Positions 9,161-18,192 of a stretch of 64,000 nt of DNA are shown one piece after another. The DNA lies in assembly GCF_024347455.1 (NCBI RefSeq), contig NZ_AP025484.1, forward strand, positions 868,001-932,000. Direction: 5' to 3'. Position numbers and translations under genes: made by a program. Position 1 is the first letter of the stretch; the number at the start of each line of letters is the position of its first letter. A model generated the notes under the pieces. The model did no database searches. It had not been told where the DNA came from and was given only the letters and a program-made list of their open reading frames with translations. Source of the stretch: Vibrio echinoideorum (GTDB lineage: Bacteria > Pseudomonadota > Gammaproteobacteria > Enterobacterales > Vibrionaceae).

Positions 9161-10345
9161 ATGAGCCTAAATATGAACCGTCTAATTTCTTCGGGTTTTA
9201 CTGTAGCTATGTCTTTGCTCGTGGTGGCTTGTAGCTCACCTCACACATTGGATGTACGCGTAAACAAAGACAATTACAAAGAAGTCACTGTAGAAGATGC
9301 ATCATCAATAGCAGAGCCACTGCGTATTTGGGCGAGTGAGGCGCCAGACTTCTTATACTCTGCAGACGATCAAACCACGCCGATTACTGTATCAGGCGAT
9401 CAACTGAACATCTTGGCATTGTCAGGAGGTGGCGCAAACGGAGCTTTTGGTGCGGGTATCTTGATAGGGCTTGAAGAATCAGGCCAGCTGAAGGACTACT
9501 CCATAGTGACTGGCATCAGCGCAGGAGCATTAATGGCACCGTTTGTGTTTATCGGGGGAGACGCGTTTTCGAAGATGAAAGAAGTAATGTTGAACATCAA
9601 TGATAAATCAGTGCTCGGAAAAAAGAACTTTTTGAACACTGTCTTTAAAGATGCGTTTACCGATGGAGAACACTTGTACCAGTTTATTGCTGAGGCTTTC
9701 CCTGAACCAATGATTGAGCAAATTGCAACGCAACATCGCAGCGGCAAACGTCTGTTTATTGGCACCACACATTTTGATTCTGGCGAACTTGTCATTTGGA
9801 ATGTGGGTGCAATAGCAAACAGTGACATGCCAAATAAGTCTGAACTCATTTATAAGGTCTTGGCGGCAAGTGCTTCCATTCCCGGAGTATTCCCACCGCA
9901 GTTCATCAATGTGGAACATGAAGGTGTAATTTTTGAAGAGTTGCACGTCGATGGCGGTTTAGCGACTCAAGTGTTCTTCAATCCATCTAACTTCGATTAT
10001 CAACAGATCTCAGATTCACTTGGGTTAAAGGCGCCACCACAACTCGATGTTATTCGAAATGGCTCGCTGAAAGCACCGTATCACTCGCTCAGAGATAAGG
10101 GACTCGATTTGGTAGCAAAGAGTGTATCAAGCCTGACTCTTGCTCAAACACGTGGTGACCTATATCGAATGAAATACATCAGTGAAATCAATAATATCGG
10201 TATGCAATTCACTTATATGGAACACGACTTTGGATATGCGAAACGCACCAAAGACATGTTTGATGAACATTACTTATTAACCATATATGAATATGGTTAT
10301 CACAAAGCAACTCAGGGGGAACCTTGGGTAACAGAATTACCTTAA
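9161..10345 (+). CDS. Patatin-like phospholipase lipoprotein
   Basis: The 394-residue protein has a lipoprotein signal ending in the lipobox VVAC (cysteine near residue 24). A patatin domain follows: the oxyanion-hole stretch LSGGGANGAFGAG, the nucleophile elbow GISAG, and the catalytic aspartate in DGGL. These give the Ser-Asp dyad expected for lipid acyl hydrolase activity in the envelope. The residue after cysteine is serine, which fits outer-membrane sorting by the Lol rule. The gene is followed at 16 bases by a small exported protein, so the two are probably co-transcribed. A second ATG at codon 5 is an alternative start. Confidence 0.88.
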   Translation: MSLNMNRLISSGFTVAMSLLVVACSSPHTLDVRVNKDNYKEVTVEDASSIAEPLRIWASEAPDFLYSADDQTTPITVSGDQLNILALSGGGANGAFGAGILIGLEESGQLKDYSIVTGISAGALMAPFVFIGGDAFSKMKEVMLNINDKSVLGKKNFLNTVFKDAFTDGEHLYQFIAEAFPEPMIEQIATQHRSGKRLFIGTTHFDSGELVIWNVGAIANSDMPNKSELIYKVLAASASIPGVFPPQFINVEHEGVIFEELHVDGGLATQVFFNPSNFDYQQISDSLGLKAPPQLDVIRNGSLKAPYHSLRDKGLDLVAKSVSSLTLAQTRGDLYRMKYISEINNIGMQFTYMEHDFGYAKRTKDMFDEHYLLTIYEYGYHKATQGEPWVTELP

Positions 10346-10361
10346 TTAGGGATATTGTAAA

Positions 10362-10787
10362 ATGAATAAAACAGCATTAACGCTACTTATCATGGCAACG
10401 TCTAGCGCTGCAGTGGCACAAAACGGGACCTCAATGGATCAACAGAAAGTCGATAATGACATGCTACAACTGGTCGACGTTCAACAAGAAGCGGCGTTGC
10501 TCATGGTTGAAGAAAATTCAGATTACGTGGCGATTGATTACATTGGTTTGTGGGTTGAAGTGAACAATTACGTTACACACCAAGAAGCCAAGCAACGCCA
10601 ACTTCAAAAAAACACCAAAAAATACATTTACTCGCAAACGGGTGAAACTCTAGAGTCCATTGAGCAGCGTATTGCTGAACATATTCAAGCGGATCAACCT
10701 AGATATTTCAGTGTCGATGTTTACCGCAATTACCACGGTGATTCAGGCGACTTTAACTACTTAGCACGAGTTATCGAATACATTTAA
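10362..10787 (+). CDS. Small exported protein of unknown function
   Basis: The 141-residue protein starts with a clear signal peptide (MNKTALTLLIMATSSAAVA, cleavage after AVA-Q). The mature part is acidic and glutamine-rich with no motif I recognise. It follows the patatin lipoprotein by 16 bases and precedes a strong terminator. It is therefore probably the second gene of a two-gene unit and might be a periplasmic partner of the lipase; that link is inference only. Confidence 0.75.
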   Translation: MNKTALTLLIMATSSAAVAQNGTSMDQQKVDNDMLQLVDVQQEAALLMVEENSDYVAIDYIGLWVEVNNYVTHQEAKQRQLQKNTKKYIYSQTGETLESIEQRIAEHIQADQPRYFSVDVYRNYHGDSGDFNYLARVIEYI

Positions 10788-10812
10788 GTTATTCGTTACA
10801 CATCAATGATAG

Positions 10813-10840
10813 AACCTACTGACTTAAGTAGGTTTTTTTA
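10813..10840 (+). terminator. Rho-independent terminator
   Basis: AACCTACT and AGTAGGTT form an eight-base perfect stem with a six-base loop, followed by TTTTT. It ends the patatin two-gene unit. Confidence 0.85.
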
Positions 10841-10945
10841 TTTAAACCAGACGAATTCATTTCACTATTATTATTCTGACAAAGTAGATATTTCGTCAAC
10901 CTGTGATAATTTAAATACATAACGACTAAAAGTAAGCACAACAAA

Positions 10946-11851
10946 ATGAATTTCAGCATTGAACAACTTCTCGCGTTTGTGACTGTCTATGACCAACTGT
11001 CTTTCAGCAAGGCTGCGGTTAAGCTTAACAAGCATAGAACAACAATCGGCCAGGTTATTACTAACCTTGAAGACCAACTCGCGGTAAGTCTATTTGAAAG
11101 GGTTGGACGATCGGTTAAGCCAACAGAAGATGGCCACCATCTCTATCACTATGCTAAGCAAACGATTGAACAAGCACGCACTTTCGACAAGGTAGCCTTG
11201 AGCTTGTCTTATGGCGGTTTGGAAAACATTACTTTTGCTTATTCAAGTGTGATACCTCATCAAATACTTGTGGATATTCGAAAGAAGTTGCGTCGCGATT
11301 TCCCGATGATGCGAGTGAATTTTCTAGTACGAAATAAGAAAGACATTAAACAAGGCCTTCAGAGCGGTGAGTATCATTTTGGACTGGTCAACGTGCATGA
11401 CAGTCGTGGAATACACAGCTTTGATGCCACCTTTTTAGGCCATATAGAATTTTTTCCTTTCGTCCAAAAAAATGGCGAGTTTTCTACTTTAGCAAAAGAA
11501 GATGTACTTTTAGCGCTAAGAAATGCGAAGCAGTTTGTCTTAAGATCCTTCATTGAAGAAGGAATGTCCGAAAAAATAACCGTTAGTTCTGACAATGAAG
11601 AAGTAGACCAATTAGCGCTAGTTATCAAAATGGTTGAAGCAGGTCTAGGATGGGCACTTCTACCAAAAACGTTCGCTCATTCTGAATTTTCGCATTACGA
11701 CATCGAACCTATACAATCGTCTGAAATGGAACAAGGATTTAAATTTGGCTTTGCACTGTGGTGCCCTCATTCTAAACAAATTAGTGAAGTTAAGTCATCA
11801 GTATTAGCAGTTATCAAAGAAAACGTAGAGCGATTGCTAAAACGAGATTAA
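10946..11851 (+). CDS. LysR-family transcriptional regulator
   Basis: The 301-residue protein has an N-terminal winged helix-turn-helix (about residues 3-62; QLLAFVTVYDQLSFSKAA is the classic LysR start) followed by a periplasmic-binding-protein-like effector domain. It stands alone between two terminators, so its target is not obvious from context. The neighbours are the patatin unit upstream and the BamA-type barrel downstream. The HTH is more divergent than usual (KLNKHRTTIGQVITNLE). Confidence 0.9.
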   Translation: MNFSIEQLLAFVTVYDQLSFSKAAVKLNKHRTTIGQVITNLEDQLAVSLFERVGRSVKPTEDGHHLYHYAKQTIEQARTFDKVALSLSYGGLENITFAYSSVIPHQILVDIRKKLRRDFPMMRVNFLVRNKKDIKQGLQSGEYHFGLVNVHDSRGIHSFDATFLGHIEFFPFVQKNGEFSTLAKEDVLLALRNAKQFVLRSFIEEGMSEKITVSSDNEEVDQLALVIKMVEAGLGWALLPKTFAHSEFSHYDIEPIQSSEMEQGFKFGFALWCPHSKQISEVKSSVLAVIKENVERLLKRD

Positions 11852-11882
11852 TGAACCAATAACACAGTTTATTTGCTTATAG

Positions 11883-11906
11883 AGGCTCATTTATATGAGC
11901 CTTTTT
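11883..11906 (+). terminator. Rho-independent terminator after the lysR gene
   Basis: AGGCTCAT and ATGAGCCT form a perfect eight-base stem around TTAT, followed by a T-run. Confidence 0.85.
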
Positions 11907-12020
11907 CGTATTTATCATCTTTAGAATGATTTGATTTTGTAGGGCTAGATCCTCCATATGAGAGTAGGGCAATACCACAGTTTGACCTATTCTAACCTTG
12001 TCGATTAAGGACCCCCTTTA

Positions 12021-12048
12021 TTGGCAATAAGTGTTTAATTTCTATGTT
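12021..12048 (+). promoter_or_regulatory. Candidate sigma-70 promoter of the BamA-type barrel gene
   Basis: TTGGCA (12021-12026) and TATGTT (12043-12048) are separated by 16 bases, giving 5/6 and 4/6 matches to the consensus boxes. Transcription would begin near 12055, just before the leader hairpin. Confidence 0.45.
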
Positions 12049-12070
12049 TATTGCAAGGAAGCAAACTTTC

Positions 12071-12100
12071 GGCCGGGTTTTATTACCCGGCCTTTTTTAT
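12071..12100 (+). terminator. Intrinsic terminator inside the leader of the barrel gene
   Basis: GGCCGGGT and ACCCGGCC form a perfect GC-rich eight-base stem with a six-base loop, followed by TTTTTTATT. It lies only 14 bases before the start codon at 12114 and is separate from the lysR terminator 170 bases upstream. It could be an attenuator or the end of a short RNA. Confidence 0.75.
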
Positions 12101-12113
12101 TGAGGCCAATCTT

Positions 12114-13268
12114 ATGAATCGCTGTGGCGGCTTTGCTCTTTTTGCTTGCTCTTTGCTTACAATAACGCCTTCCTTGGCATCGTTTTATGATCCTGTTGAT
12201 GGTCAATTTGATATGGGACATCACATAGCCGAAAACGCTCATGGTTTCTTGCCTATTCCCATTTTAATTACTGAACCTGCGGTGGGCTACGGTGGCGGTG
12301 TAGCAGGGTTGTTTTTACATGAAACTGAAGAAGAAAAGCGACAACGAAAGCAGGCTGCTCTTTCTGCCATTGATGGTGGTGCTCAACTTGTACCCTCAGC
12401 AATGTCAGTAGTTGGCGCGGTAGGGACAGAGAACGAAACATGGTTTGTACTTGGGGGGCACAGACGTTCATGGATAAATGATTCAATTCGTTACACGGGA
12501 GGTGGCGGCTTTGGTGTTGCGAATTTGGATTTGTACACATCAATTAACTGGGGACCGATAGACCATGATCTTAGAATAGGCACATCAACTTCAGTGGCCG
12601 TGCTTTCACAAAAGGTACAGTTTAGGATCGGACAGTCGCCTTGGATGTTGGGGATAAAACAGTTACTAGCTAAGTCTGAGATTGAATTTGATAATACGGT
12701 TTTAGACCGAATTTTGGGTAATGAATCGGTTACTTCTGGTCTAGGGTTGGAAGCTGAATATGACACAAGAGATAATCTATTTTATCCAACCAAAGGTTAC
12801 AAATTGTCTGCAGACTACATGGTGTACGACGATGCGATTGGCAGTGATTACAATTACCGCAATTTGAACATAGATGGCGAAGCCTATATCCCAATCACTC
12901 AGAAATGGATGCTAGGGTTAGCCGCGAATTATCAAAACTTCGACCAACAAGATCGCCTTGTCTCCCCAACAGCGAAGCCATATGTGTCGTTGCGCGGAGT
13001 ATCTTCTTATCGCTACCAAGGTGATGAAATTGAAACGATACAGGGGCAGCTCACCTATAGTATTAATCATCGTTGGAAGGTGTCTGGGTTCTACGGTTCT
13101 GGTACTGCAAAGCAAGATAATATCGTAAGTCACGATAGCACCATCAATGCTGGAGGTGTTGGTTTCCGATACCAAATTGCAAGACGTTATGGTTTGCATC
13201 TTGGAATGGATTACGCGCAGAGCCATGAAGAGCGAGCTATCTATTTTAATGTAGGCAGTGGTTTCTAG
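12114..13268 (+). CDS. BamA/Omp85-type outer-membrane barrel protein without POTRA domains
   Basis: The start is the ATG at 12114, which begins a signal peptide (MNRCGGFALF..., cleaved near SLA-S); the longer in-frame extension would run through the terminator hairpin. The mature protein is about 365 residues. It is rich in beta strands, has repeated GxxxGxR-like segments (KPYVSLRGVSSYRYQGDE resembles the Omp85 barrel signature) and ends in a terminal phenylalanine, as most outer-membrane barrels do. No POTRA repeats fit in the N-terminus, so it is a barrel-only member of the bacterial surface antigen family. Substrate or partner is unknown; the patatin lipoprotein 2 kb upstream is a possible one. 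Confidence 0.8.
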   Translation: MNRCGGFALFACSLLTITPSLASFYDPVDGQFDMGHHIAENAHGFLPIPILITEPAVGYGGGVAGLFLHETEEEKRQRKQAALSAIDGGAQLVPSAMSVVGAVGTENETWFVLGGHRRSWINDSIRYTGGGGFGVANLDLYTSINWGPIDHDLRIGTSTSVAVLSQKVQFRIGQSPWMLGIKQLLAKSEIEFDNTVLDRILGNESVTSGLGLEAEYDTRDNLFYPTKGYKLSADYMVYDDAIGSDYNYRNLNIDGEAYIPITQKWMLGLAANYQNFDQQDRLVSPTAKPYVSLRGVSSYRYQGDEIETIQGQLTYSINHRWKVSGFYGSGTAKQDNIVSHDSTINAGGVGFRYQIARRYGLHLGMDYAQSHEERAIYFNVGSGF

Positions 13269-13297
13269 AGCAACCCATGAGTTGAAATTCCCCCAAG

Positions 13298-13328
13298 AAA
13301 AAAGGCGCTAACCAGCGCCTTTTTTTTA
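13298..13328. terminator. Bidirectional terminator between convergent genes
   Basis: AGGCGCT-AACC-AGCGCCT is flanked by an A-run on the left and a T-run on the right, so it can serve both the barrel gene and phnA. Confidence 0.85.
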
Positions 13329-13348
13329 ATCACTTTCTTACAGTAAGA

Positions 13349-13906
13349 TTACTTCTTACGGCAGAACTCAGCGATTACGTACACTGATTGACCGCCGTTT
13401 GTTTTACCAGAAACAAGCTTAGGATCGTCACCAACGCTGATACCACGGATAACAGTACCTTGCTTAATCACTTGGTTAGTCCCTTTGATTGGCAGATCTT
13501 TGATCACTGTTACGTCGTCACCTTTTTTAAGCTCAACGCCGTTTACATCAAGAGGTTTGTCGTCATCAGACATGCCGATTTGCGCCCAAACAGACGTTTC
13601 TTCTTCAAGGTACATCATGTCTAGCAGGTCTTGAGCCCAACCTTCTGCGTTTAGGCGAGTCAGTTGACGCCATGCAGTAACTTGTACTGGCGCTTCTTGG
13701 CTCCACATGCTGTCATTTAGGCAACGCCAGTGGTTGATATCTTTCGGATCGTCAATCTCACCAAGGCATTTGTCACATACCATGATGCCGTGATCCACTG
13801 TTACGTGGCTGTGTGGCGGAACTGCGTATGCAGTAAGAGAAGAATCAGAACCACATAGTTCACATTTAGATTGGCAGCGTTCTAGCATCGTAGCTTCAGA
13901 AGACAT
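13349..13906 (-). CDS. phnA: PhnA-family zinc-ribbon protein
   Basis: The 185-residue protein has an N-terminal zinc ribbon (CQSKCELCG and MVCDKCLGEI, so four or more cysteines are placed to bind zinc). The C-terminal PhnA domain reads VKGDDVTVIKDLPIKG-like (here LKKGDDVTVIKDLPIKGTNQ). The E. coli homologue YjdM is about 111 residues; here extra sequence lies between ribbon and domain. Despite the name, a role in phosphonate use is not established for this family. It is transcribed alone. Confidence 0.88.
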   Translation of the reverse strand: MSSEATMLERCQSKCELCGSDSSLTAYAVPPHSHVTVDHGIMVCDKCLGEIDDPKDINHWRCLNDSMWSQEAPVQVTAWRQLTRLNAEGWAQDLLDMMYLEEETSVWAQIGMSDDDKPLDVNGVELKKGDDVTVIKDLPIKGTNQVIKQGTVIRGISVGDDPKLVSGKTNGGQSVYVIAEFCRKK

Positions 13907-14080
13907 AATGGACTCACATTAATTAGGTATTAAATTACGGGGCTATTATCCACTTTATTTGTAATAAAGAAAGAGGTCGTACGGTATTCTGTCTTGATTA
14001 ATTTTAGCTGAGATCAACCATTTGTGTTTTAAGGTTCTATGCAAACGGTTAACTTGGGACGATGGGGTATCGATAGATAC

Positions 14081-14110
14081 AAAAATGCCAGCGGTTAGGC
14101 TGGCATTTTG
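14081..14110 (-). terminator. Rho-independent terminator of the fadL-volA operon
   Basis: AAATGCCAGC and GCTGGCATTT form a strong stem; on the minus strand a T-run follows. It lies about 20 bases past the volA stop. Confidence 0.85.
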
Positions 14111-14130
14111 TATTGATAGAAATAGAGATG

Positions 14131-16563
14131 CTATTCCAAAACAGTTCCCGCATTTGAAACGGAATCCAATTTGTTGTCCACTAAAAAATCTACAACTTCA
14201 GCTTGCATCTCTGCGTAATGAGCTGAATCAAGAGGTGTCGGAGTCGTTGTATCTCTCGGTAATACAAAAGTACTGTGAAAAGCAACATCATTAAACTTAA
14301 CAAAGTCTTTGGTGCCATTTGGTGTCGTATTACTTGAATCAACAACAGTTAAACCAAGCTTTGTCGCCAAGGGAGTTGTTCCTGCAAACGGAGCGTTTGC
14401 CACAGTGTTTGGCACTGTTTCGTCACCTTGCACTTGACCCATGTAAATTGGCATCAGAGTAGGAGCTTCTAGCAAGTAATCAGCATTTGTGTAAGGGTCA
14501 ATGGTATCTAACACGGTTTGTGCCGCATACGCGAACTGTTGAAAAGCGGCTGTCATGGTTGCTTTCTGTGCTGCAGTCGCGTTTGCTTCAAACGTTTGGT
14601 AGCACTGCTTACTAGAAAGGCTTCCACAGTTTGCGGTTGCGAAACCTGCGTATTCAGTTGAAGCGCTCAATGCAACGCTGTGCTTAACTTGAGGACCAAA
14701 CTCTGTAGAACCCAGTAGAAGGTTAGATATCTGACCGCCTGAGTTTTCTATAGCTGCTGCACTGAATGAATAAAGCGAATTAGCTGCGACACTACCGAGC
14801 GTACGGTTAGAGGCTGCAACTGCAGTCGTTCCAACAATACCGCCTAGTGAGTGACCTAGAAACTTAACTTGCGAGCCTTTGGTTAAATCAAAACCTTTAA
14901 GTGGTGACGCGCCTAACAATGTTGCTTGTGATGATACGGCTAAAGCCGCGCGTAAGCCCATTACATCAAGCGCACTTTGGCGCACGTTATCGCGAGCGAC
15001 GGGTAAGTTCGCTAAGTTTAGATAAGCCAGAACGTCAGCGTTTGCCGAACGAGTATCATCCAAACTACGTGTACCGTGGAGCGGTAAGTCAATCGCTAAA
15101 ACAGCTGTTCCGGCTCGTGCTAAGTTGTAGGCAAATGCGTAAGCGTTTTCTTTCGCTGAGGTGATACCGTGTTGGTAGATCACTACATTAGCAGGATCAG
15201 AACCATTCGGTGTAAACAACAAGAATTCAACAGCTTCCAATGATTTAACTTGTGGGATAGGAGAGTACTTGGTGAGCACTCTTTCAATATCAAGCGGTGA
15301 GCCGTCAGCCAGCGTTAAATTTAAACCGATTAACTTCAGCTGTTCAATTTGACTCGTCGCTAATATGCTTGTGTCGATGCCTGCAGCAACTAACTGGGCT
15401 GCCATATTGGCTTGCTCGGCACTATTACTTAAAGCATTTGAGACCTTAGCCAGGCTAGGCATACCCGATTCGAATGGCTGTGCATTCCATTCAGTAGCAC
15501 TTGTTTCTAGATAATAAGGTAATTGAACGAAACCTTGGCTAACATCAACATTGTCAGTGGCACCGTACATAAATTCGATGGCTCCTTTGGCTTTCGCGAT
15601 TGTTGCTGCTTCTCCGCCGCCAATGTATTTGTCAAAATCAACATCGTTAGTTAATGCGGTTTTGAACGTTTCAGTAGAAACAAACTGCATTGCGTAAGCT
15701 GTTGTAAGGTCGACAGAATTAGGGTTTGCACTGCCTTTCCAGACACCATTAAGGTTTGCAGATGCTAATCCTGTTGCGGTTGCAGCCTTTGTTGCGAAAA
15801 GAGAGCTGCCAACCGATTCGGTTGTAAACCACGTCGAATAGATGATGTCTTTGCTATCAAGGCTAACCTTGCCGGCTGCATTAGCCCCTGCAAAGATTGT
15901 CTCTACACCCTGAGTTACCTTCTGCGCTTGAGCAAGGCTACCTTCTGTGTAAGTTACTGCACTCGATTTCAGCGCAGCATAACTTGCCGACATGCCAACA
16001 GGATCGCCATTAACATCCGTTAGTTCATTGGAAAGTGACAATACGTATTCACTTGAAGCATCTAAGGAATCATTGAACACAATTGTGAATGTGTCAGTTG
16101 AGGCGCTAGATAGAACGTTGAAGTCGGTACCTAGGGTCAATACTCCAGCAACACTTGGTGCGGTTTCAGAAGTAAGTGAGCCGCTAAGTTTTAGTAGGTA
16201 AACACCACCAGTTGCGACACCATCAGCTAAACCAGTACCTTCAAAGTCCATGATTATTGGCATTGAGGTAGACCAACCATCCATTGTATTCATTGCTGCA
16301 ATAGGGTTGGTTAATGAGTCATTGCCACTAGTTGGCAAGCCAAGTGTACCGTCGGTAGCATCCATTAACGCGAAACTAGGAAGAGGAACAGCAATATCAG
16401 CCCCCGTTAATTGAAACTTGATGCTCGTCGCTTGTGCGAGTGAATCTTGAATGTATTGCTCATATTGAATCGTTGTTGATGCACCTGAACTCGAAGAGTC
16501 ATCACCACAACCTGCAAGAAACATTGCTGACGCAAGCAGCGAAACATTAAATAACTTTTTCAT
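14131..16563 (-). CDS. volA: Surface lipoprotein lysophospholipase VolA
   Basis: The 810-residue lipoprotein has a lipobox (FLAGC, cysteine near residue 19) followed by GDDSSSSG. The alpha/beta-hydrolase nucleophile elbow GHSLGG is at residues 570-575, with S572 as the likely nucleophile. An N-terminal, beta-rich bacterial Ig-like part precedes it. V. cholerae VolA is a surface-exposed lipoprotein that releases fatty acid from lysophosphatidylcholine, and its gene follows fadL. The same order is found here, with a 13-base gap, so the released fatty acid can be taken up by the FadL encoded just upstream. Length and context fit the family well. Confidence 0.9.
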   Translation of the reverse strand: MKKLFNVSLLASAMFLAGCGDDSSSSGASTTIQYEQYIQDSLAQATSIKFQLTGADIAVPLPSFALMDATDGTLGLPTSGNDSLTNPIAAMNTMDGWSTSMPIIMDFEGTGLADGVATGGVYLLKLSGSLTSETAPSVAGVLTLGTDFNVLSSASTDTFTIVFNDSLDASSEYVLSLSNELTDVNGDPVGMSASYAALKSSAVTYTEGSLAQAQKVTQGVETIFAGANAAGKVSLDSKDIIYSTWFTTESVGSSLFATKAATATGLASANLNGVWKGSANPNSVDLTTAYAMQFVSTETFKTALTNDVDFDKYIGGGEAATIAKAKGAIEFMYGATDNVDVSQGFVQLPYYLETSATEWNAQPFESGMPSLAKVSNALSNSAEQANMAAQLVAAGIDTSILATSQIEQLKLIGLNLTLADGSPLDIERVLTKYSPIPQVKSLEAVEFLLFTPNGSDPANVVIYQHGITSAKENAYAFAYNLARAGTAVLAIDLPLHGTRSLDDTRSANADVLAYLNLANLPVARDNVRQSALDVMGLRAALAVSSQATLLGASPLKGFDLTKGSQVKFLGHSLGGIVGTTAVAASNRTLGSVAANSLYSFSAAAIENSGGQISNLLLGSTEFGPQVKHSVALSASTEYAGFATANCGSLSSKQCYQTFEANATAAQKATMTAAFQQFAYAAQTVLDTIDPYTNADYLLEAPTLMPIYMGQVQGDETVPNTVANAPFAGTTPLATKLGLTVVDSSNTTPNGTKDFVKFNDVAFHSTFVLPRDTTTPTPLDSAHYAEMQAEVVDFLVDNKLDSVSNAGTVLE

Positions 16564-16576
16564 GTTTTAATTCCGT

Positions 16577-17836
16577 TTAGTTGAAGGTGTAGTTCATTTG
16601 AATCGCAGATAGATAAGCAACTGCATCACCAGAGAATTCAAGTTCCTGACCAAGTTCATTGGTTTCAGTGAAATCACCTTCTTTACTTTGAACAAGAGCG
16701 AAACCAGCATCGATCGAAAGGTTAGGGCTGTATTGATAAGTCAAACCTGCGCTGTACCAGAAACGGTCGCTGTCAGGGATGCTTAATGTGGCTTCACCAG
16801 CTTGCTCGTCATAAGCCAAACCAGCTCGTAAGGTCCATTCTTGGTTCAACTGGTAAGTTGCACCCAGTGAGTAACGGTTATTGTCGTCGTAGTCTTCAGT
16901 CTTTTTAAAACACTCGCCATTTGCACAATCTGAACTCGTCGCTTTAAGCTCTTTAAAGCTACTCCATCCAGTTTGTTGCCAGCCGTAGTGAATCGCCCAT
17001 TGATCGGTCAATTGGTGGAAAGCTGAAATTTCAATAATTGAAGGCAACGTGATCTTTAAACGGCCAGTTGTCGTCGTAGCACTGCCTTGCACGATGCTGC
17101 CCGTGTAATCAGTAAAGTCACCATCATCAAAGTCGAGGTCTACCTCTGAACGATAAGCGATAGAGAATCGGTTGTTTTCATTCAGTTCATATAACGCACC
17201 TACGTTCCAACCAAATGCAAATGTTTCACCTGTCATGCTGATCAGTTTTGTAGAGGCAGAGTCACCAGTAATGTTCGAGATAGAGCCTTGGTGACGGTTA
17301 AGTTCAGCCTCGGCGTAAACAAGGTTTGCACCCGCACCGACACTAAATTGATCATTAATACGATAAGCGACATTAGGGTTTACGTTTACTGATATCAGTG
17401 AAGTGTCACCAGCAAGGTCGCCCGCATAAATATCATCTGGGTAATCGGTAGCAACTCCATAGTTAGAGAACATACCTATACCCCAAGCCCACTTGTCATT
17501 GATTGGGCTGATGTAGTAAGCCGCAGGTACAACCTGAAGAGGAGCAACATCTTTAGAGGTTTGGCTTTGACCACCAGAACCTGGGACGTTGTTTTGTGTG
17601 ATGTCTACCTCTGGATCAACGATAGAAACCGCGCCTGAAAACTGGGCTGTATCAAATAGGGTCATTGCGGCGGGGTTTCTCGCTAGTACACTCGCGTTAT
17701 CAGCTACCGCACCTTCACCAGAGAATGCACGTCCAAGACCTGAAGCAGAATGTTCAGCAACTTGGAAACCAGCAGCAAGTGAATTGCATGCAAATAGCAC
17801 AGAAAGTGAAACGAGAGAGCGTTGTATTGTTTTCAT
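16577..17836 (-). CDS. fadL: Long-chain fatty acid outer-membrane transporter FadL
   Basis: The start is the ATG at 17836, where AGGAGG lies upstream and a signal peptide begins (MKTIQRSLVS...NSLAA-G). The mature N-terminus GFQVAEHSASGLGRAFSGEGA is the plug region typical of FadL/OmpP1, containing the conserved NPAAM motif. The protein continues as a beta barrel and ends in FN. It moves long-chain fatty acids across the outer membrane. It is the first gene of the fadL-volA operon. A candidate FadR site lies about 210 bases upstream. Confidence 0.93.
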   Translation of the reverse strand: MKTIQRSLVSLSVLFACNSLAAGFQVAEHSASGLGRAFSGEGAVADNASVLARNPAAMTLFDTAQFSGAVSIVDPEVDITQNNVPGSGGQSQTSKDVAPLQVVPAAYYISPINDKWAWGIGMFSNYGVATDYPDDIYAGDLAGDTSLISVNVNPNVAYRINDQFSVGAGANLVYAEAELNRHQGSISNITGDSASTKLISMTGETFAFGWNVGALYELNENNRFSIAYRSEVDLDFDDGDFTDYTGSIVQGSATTTTGRLKITLPSIIEISAFHQLTDQWAIHYGWQQTGWSSFKELKATSSDCANGECFKKTEDYDDNNRYSLGATYQLNQEWTLRAGLAYDEQAGEATLSIPDSDRFWYSAGLTYQYSPNLSIDAGFALVQSKEGDFTETNELGQELEFSGDAVAYLSAIQMNYTFN

Positions 17837-18192
17837 CCTTGACCCTCCTAGGGCATCAAATCTCATTCTTATTGTTGAAAATACAGGGAGCATTCTTGTT
17901 AGTGATGCTCTTATGTGAATGATATGTTAAATACATGTTTCATGCAAAGTCAAAGAATGAGTTGTCATTTTGTGAAGTTATGTTTTAAGGGGGCGGGACT
18001 TTAGCACTAATAATATAATTACAATCAATGGTTTATTTGTGGTTGGAGGTGTGACCAGAATGTTTATACACACTATGGGTATAAATAGTGTTCAATTGCT
18101 CAATATGTAACAACTTTGTTTATGTTTACCGTTAATCGCTAAATCGGCATAATGTTCATTCATTTGGAACGTCATTAAATTGGAATTTTAGT
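17837..18192. promoter_or_regulatory. Divergent regulatory region between fadL and the M50 protease gene
   Basis: The 356 bases hold the fadL promoter on the minus strand and that of the protease on the plus strand. No coding frame is credible. An inverted repeat ACACTAT (18070-18076) / ATAGTGT (18085-18091) and a FadR-like motif are visible. Confidence 0.5.
18044..18060 (-). promoter_or_regulatory. Candidate FadR operator
   Basis: On the minus strand the sequence reads TTCTGGTCACACCTCCA. The core CTGGTC-N2-ACCT matches the FadR consensus core, about 10 of 17 positions overall. FadR controls fadL in Vibrio and E. coli, so the location is plausible, but the site is far from the start codon. 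Confidence 0.35.

Noticed and set aside
13509..13521. GTTACGTCGTCAC as a matS site
   Set aside because: One mismatch to the consensus, inside phnA and 41 kb from dif. Less convincing than the perfect sites, so not listed as a feature.
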